Shown here piece by piece: positions 59,790 through 64,000 of a DNA stretch of 64,000 nucleotides. The notes beneath the pieces are model-generated. The model ran no database searches. It was given only the letters and a program-made list of their open reading frames with translations, and had not been told where the DNA came from. Source of the stretch: Gibbula magus (taxonomy: Eukaryota > Mollusca > Gastropoda > Trochida > Trochidae); contig OW388293.1 in the NCBI GenBank assembly GCA_936450465.1, positions 47,172,040 through 47,236,039 of the forward strand. The letters run 5' to 3'. How positions within the stretch are numbered: the stretch's first letter is position 1; every line of letters begins with the position of its first letter. A program made the position numbers and the translations under genes.

Positions 59790-60173
59790 CTAAAAGTCTA
59801 CATGTATTTCTTGCAGAAGTTTTGGTAATTTATTAATGTCTTTTTCACTTCCAATAAATATAAAAAGAGCTGGAATTTCTAGTCCACCTTTTGGATGATA
59901 CGAATGAGTTGAGTGATTGGACACAATTTCCACTTGAATTGTACCTCCACGTTGGATAAAGAAGTTACACAACTTACTCTGCTGCACAGGAACGTGACCT
60001 ACAATTACGTTATTGTCTAAAACAGACACTGCGTGTTTGTCAAAAGGGTTAAGATGATCGCACTTGGTGTCTAAAATGCCTCCTAATTCAGGTGTCCAAT
60101 GTCTTTTGTAAATATGGAACCCCCTAACAGCACTAAGTGTAGAAAACAGCTTCAGATTTTCCATTAGAAACAC
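59790..60173 (-). CDS. HIRAN-like accessory protein of the pogo-like element
   Basis: The product is 127 aa, intact. From residue 15 it reads VRGFHIYKRHWTPELGGILD, then NPFDKHAVSVLDNNVIVGHV, FIQRGGTIQVEI and GGLEIPALFIF. This is the HIRAN-type pattern: a fold that, in HLTF, grips the 3' end of single-stranded DNA, and that also appears as small ORFs in animal genomes. Met1 or the better-placed Met4 could start it. Its stop (TAG, 59792-59790) is two bases before the transposase ATG (TAGAAATG), so one transcript probably carries both, with reinitiation or splicing giving the transposase. A role in handling excised or target ends is inference. Confidence 0.75.
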   Translation of the reverse strand: MFLMENLKLFSTLSAVRGFHIYKRHWTPELGGILDTKCDHLNPFDKHAVSVLDNNVIVGHVPVQQSKLCNFFIQRGGTIQVEIVSNHSTHSYHPKGGLEIPALFIFIGSEKDINKLPKLLQEIHVDF

Positions 60174-60306
60174 GTTTCAGCAAACATCCTGTAAGGGAGT
60201 TCACTATAATTGCATTATCTAATTTACGCCCATGGGCTTAAAAACGTTATTGGTTTCCATTATTATGCTTAATAACGGGTGGGCTTAAATACGTGCAGTC
60301 CCGGTA

Positions 60307-60824
60307 CTGTTGTGTAGAATGTATACATGTATATACAAAAGCACAAAGGGCTGATGATTAAACGCACATGTAATGATCACATGGAAATGTGGCTGAAATT
60401 TGGTAATTGGCCAGCTGGTGATTGGTGAAACACGAGGAACATGCATAACCAGAATATGTATAATTTATGTTTGGTGCTTGCAGTGAGTTATATGTGAATG
60501 TTGAAAAACTGGACAGGTAGGTTTTCTTCCGGACTGGTAATTTAACAATGTCCATGGTTATTGATTTTAAAAAATAAAAGCGACTACCCACAGTATTTGT
60601 GCAAAATGGCAGTAGTTGTCAACATTACATAGGAATCACTTGAATATATTTTTTAGTAAATCAAACTTTAAAGGTAAACTATATTACTGGCTGACAAACG
60701 GAGAAAATGCTTTTGGACGTTAATTTGATACAAATTAAAACAAACCAAACACATTAAATAATAGAATATTACTAGATTGAGTGCTAAATTTTAAATCACT
60801 ATCCCTCAATCTTTTTTAGTTTAT
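60307..60824. other. Gene-free flank of the pogo-like element
   Basis: No coding exon or recognisable repeat is seen. The 77-codon minus-strand ORF at 60358-60591 has no supporting feature. Confidence 0.4.
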
Positions 60825-61540
60825 TAAATCTACGAAAAAGATTAGTTTATTGGAAATTACTTTTTGTCAATGTCACATGTTCAAATATGTTCACAGTCAT
60901 TCTGTGCGTTTCTGACAAATTAACAAAATAATCTGTAATTTCCATATATAATCTAACAGCATATGTAGTGTACATCATTTCATGTAATTAGTCATGTCCT
61001 CTTTAGTTATGACCTTTGTGATATAAATTACATAAACTAATTTATTTCCAGATTATGTTTGCCAGCGTTCAATACTGTTTAATCATGTTCATTATTTACG
61101 AGTTCATTAATACCGTTGTCTAAACGCATTTCCCCGTTTTTAAAGTGTTATATTGTTGTTCTTGCTTTTGATTGCTGATTGCCATGAATATTCATGTTCT
61201 TCATAACATGTTCTTCAACATGTAATATGATAATGTTGAGGATTTTCAGCTGTAAAAAGGTATTTTTGTTGATGATGTTTTAAACTCTACATGCTAGTTA
61301 TTTCCAATTAACACGAACATGTGGTGTATATTTAGAACTATTCAAAAAGGTTTAATTTGTAAAGCGTTCTTGACAAAAAGGCTTGATATTCCCAATTTAT
61401 TAACTAAAATATAACAGCTTCAGAGGAACATATCTACATTGTTATGGTTATTATTAACATTTTATCTCTTGTATTTGCAATAATCGATTGATTTCCTAGA
61501 ATTCGATTTTCATAACCTTTGAATACGTTTAACGATTGTA
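60825..61540 (+). repeat. Segmental duplicate of 32880-33620
   Basis: The alignment is continuous from 'attaaatctacgaaaa' to 'gtttaacgattgta', with small indels. It belongs to the 3' flank of a GM2A unit, which places the decayed fourth copy in the same array. No gene is visible. Confidence 0.75.
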
Positions 61541-61950
61541 AACTGACAGGCAAAAGAAAGTATACACTTTTTAAACTGAAATTATGGAAAATGGATGTTA
61601 TTGATGTTGACAGCAAGCATCGGATACGCAGGGCCTAAACATTAACTTTTGTTTTTTAAAGTTGAAATAAAACCAGATTAACACTTTTTGGAGAAAATAG
61701 GAACATATTTATAATCACGTGACCTGGTGTAAAGTCACGTGACACGTAGGTAAAACTGCAGCACATTCTTAATGTTGGCCATCCCATCTGTGAAAAAACA
61801 CCTAAAACCCGTCAAAAGTAACACCAGAAAAACGTGAATAACTTCTGAAATTTGACAAAAGCTGGGCAACGGATACCAAAGCTACAAGAATCGCCCTCGT
61901 TCCTGCATATCTAAAGTCAATGTGTTGTCTCAATCCATGGGGATCTGTAG
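61541..61950. mobile_element. Tc1-like element, truncated copy
   Basis: It starts 'aactgacaggcaaaagaaag' right after a TA and follows 34771-35170 closely, including the 'cacgtgac' palindrome. No right-hand terminus is found. At the paralogous place (33622) the TA is unoccupied. Confidence 0.72.
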
Positions 61951-62412
61951 GTGGCAACAAGGACAACATCATATGGAAAGACAACAGAATACCGGATACA
62001 TTCCGCCATGTTTCTAAAGACGCGAAATTGGACCTTACTTGACATGCGCATTTGACATTTCAACCTCGAAGCGACACTTGTTAAAACTGACGCTAATTTG
62101 ATTGTTGTGTGACTTGTTTAGCTCTTGGGAACTACTCGACGATCTTATTTAACCCCAGGACACACGCTAAGATATACTTTGTGGTTAGATTTATCTTACA
62201 GATGCCGTTACAGTAATGTTTCCAAGAAATATTGTTAGTTCTGCAAAAGTAACCCGAGGCGTTTTCCTTACATCGGGGTTTCCCCCGTTTGCACGATTGA
62301 CAGGTCGCAGTACAAAATGAGTTTGTAATGTTTGTTAACCCTTGGATACATTACGATCATCTCAATGAACTCTTAAACCCCTTCTTAGTAAATGTATTAG
62401 GGTTTAGATACA
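61951..62412. other. Unassigned stretch
   Basis: No gene is seen and no repeat was recognised in the window. Slightly richer in GC than its surroundings near 62030-62290. Confidence 0.4.
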
Positions 62413-62782
62413 CTTTTAAAGGCGCTGTAGCACGTTTTTTTGCAAATTTTATTTTTCAAATTTCTCATTTATAATGATAGTTTATGTCATTTATATTTAC
62501 TTTAAAGGGTAAAACGTCTTATTATACAAACCAATTATCCGTATTGGTAATAACGGTGTTGCGTATAAAGCAAAAATTGCATGGCGGCCATTTTATTGTG
62601 AACACATTTTATTATTTCGAATGACTAAAACGATTCCCATGGCTTTACGGAACCATGTACACTCATTTGTAACTTGGTTTTCCGAAGAGAGAATGGTGTT
62701 TTACTATTGTTGACATTATTTTTCAAATACATTTCATCGACCTATGTGAGCGAAAAAAACGTGCTACAGCGCCTTTAAAGTA
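62413..62782. mobile_element. MITE family B with TIR tttaaaggcgctgtagcacg
   Basis: 'tttaaaggcgctgtagcacg' at 62415-62434 and its exact complement at 62760-62779 are followed inwards by T/A runs. Single ends of the same family occur at about 57705-57729 and, degenerate, near 11023, 32385 and 53936. Target duplication not clear. No coding capacity. Confidence 0.8.
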
Positions 62783-62980
62783 TTATTGACAGTCAATTTA
62801 TGTACGAAATCGGCCTATTGTTTCTTTGTTGCGAATATTCCGGGTTGTTGGAACGTTTCCGGAGTTTAAAAAAATACTATACCCAGATATTTTAATAAAA
62901 CAATACTTCAAGGTAAGTTTTATCGATGATACGAACATTTCTTTGGGTGGTAATAAGAACAAACATCATATTTTGCACAG

Positions 62981-64000
62981 CCCACGGAGATCCTTGTGTG
63001 GTAGTGACGAACTTCGACATCGTGAATGTGAATGTGACCCTGGATGTGAGTATCCGCTCTGGACAACTCTGTTAACCTGCTCGAGGTACTCATAGAGAAG
63101 AATCCTCTGGGTCTGTTCACCAAAATACCCTGCAACTCTGATGTTGGAACATACTTCTGATCACAATGATCTAACTGTTAGCATTTGGAAGGATACACCA
63201 ATGTGTCCTGCAAGTCGTTTGTGGAAGCACGGTAGATACACTGTAGAAACTTCAGTCATAACGTCCCCTATCGAGACCGCTAACCGCACATTTGATGTGT
63301 GAACACGGTATATACTTCAAATAATATTGACAAGATATTATCAGTCATATTCATCAAAAGTTTGCCTGTATACTTTGAAGGGGGTATAATCTGGGAGCTT
63401 ACATTTGCTAAGCTGATTTCTCATAGACTTATACTTTTCAGTAACAATCTTGGAGCTTACACTGGTTAAGCTGATTCTAAACTAATCGTGTGTGGGTCAT
63501 TCGCACATAGATGACAGAGATCTGAATAATTTAAGATGTTGACCAATGCAGATAGTTCAGAAATTACGTTTAGCCATGCTACCCATAGAAAACATTCAAT
63601 TAAAATTTGAGCCTTAAGTGATCTCGATTTTTGTAAAGACTTCAGTCTTGGAAGTCTTATACTAATATACATTTGTTAATTTGCTAATATCTTTGCGTAA
63701 GAACAACTTCGAAAATCTTCATTTTCAAATTTTGCCTCATTACTCAGCCCACAGATCGATAGTATTCAACACCAAGACATCGACCCCGCTTCAACCTAAT
63801 CGCTTTTTATTTCGAGCAGTTATATGTGGTTCATCCATCCACTGGTTCAATGGACATGTTTCACCGATTACTATGACCCCTGCCATTTCCTGAAGACACA
63901 TGAGTAGCAAGGATCCTGCCCTGCTCAACTGACCGCCAATGGCCTGCCCTGCACTTATCCCTTTAACGCTTCAACTCTGTATCTTCCTGCATCCATATTC
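62981..64000 (+). pseudogene. Decayed fourth GM2A-like copy (exons 2 and 3), runs off the window
   Basis: The exon 2 remnant (62981-63153) begins HGDPCVVVTNFDIV like copy 1. It has lost the proline-glycine turn, has an in-frame TAA near 63070 and shifted frames, and lacks the GT donor. The exon 3 remnant (from about 63867) reads DYYDPCHFLKTHE, then TAG at 63905-63907, then QGSCPAQLTANGLPCTYPFN. The acceptor AG has become AC. No exon 1 is found upstream. It is a true pseudogene; exon 4 would lie beyond the right edge. Confidence 0.85.
63160..63860 (+). other. Intron 2 remnant of the fourth copy
   Basis: Short matches to intron 2 of the other copies persist (for example 'ttcgagca' near 63813 and the branch-site region before exon 3). 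A local direct repeat 'gggagcttaca'/'ggagcttaca' with 'aagctgatt' occurs at about 63390-63475. No gene. Confidence 0.45.

Larger units (their letters stand above)
58157..60304 (-). mobile_element. Complete pogo/Tigger-type DNA transposon with two ORFs
   Basis: A 24-bp perfect TIR (58157-58180 and 60281-60304), beginning 'ccgggactgcacgtatttaa', is flanked by TA at 58155-58156 and 60305-60306. Subterminal 'ttaagcccagggctttaa'-type palindromes recur near 58174-58193, 58233 and 60225. Both ORFs run on the minus strand: a HIRAN-like ORF (60173-59790), then the transposase (59787-58522). 'aataaa' on the minus strand at 58302-58297 is a likely poly(A) signal. Identical ends and open frames imply recent activity. 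Confidence 0.9.

Overview
The window is animal nuclear DNA. It is AT-rich, its genes are split by long GT..AG introns, and it holds several classes of eukaryotic transposon. The repeat types, including oyster 'pearl'-like elements with internal tandem repeats and tRNA-derived SINEs, suggest a marine invertebrate, most likely a mollusc. The species assignment is inference.

The backbone is a plus-strand tandem array of small secreted lipid-binding genes of the GM2-activator (GM2A) / ML-domain type. Three copies look intact (5101-10362, 24195-31713, 45620-53275). All have the same four-exon layout, matching splice phases, a signal peptide, eight cysteines and a poly(A) signal. An orphan but open exon 2 (19173-19371) lies where a deletion removed exon 1. 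A decayed fourth copy (62981 to the right edge) has lost splice sites and gained stops. Flanks and introns are duplicated along with the genes, so the units serve as each other's empty-site controls for dating insertions. Three spliced exons of a proteasome subunit gene (PSMD13/Rpn9-like, minus strand, 38055-41737) sit between copies 2 and 3 as a fragment.

Mobile DNA fills the rest. From left to right there is: the 3' end of a Ngaro/DIRS-like tyrosine-recombinase retrotransposon (dead recombinase plus SGNH-hydrolase relic) cut by a palindromic MITE; a 4.3-kb terminal-inverted-repeat element with about 17 copies of a 16-bp motif and a nested non-LTR retrotransposon; three Tc1-like elements; four pearl-like elements, the three clearest with about 150-172-bp internal repeats; a Crypton-like recombinase relic flanked by 14-bp inverted repeats; several MITE and foldback families; and at 58157-60304 a structurally complete pogo/Tigger-type transposon.

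The pogo element is the best candidate for something new. It has 24-bp perfect inverted repeats, a TA target duplication, and an intact 421-aa transposase with a full DDD triad. Upstream lies a second intact ORF (127 aa) resembling a HIRAN DNA-binding domain, ending two nucleotides before the transposase start. No database search was possible, so family names come from motif recognition.
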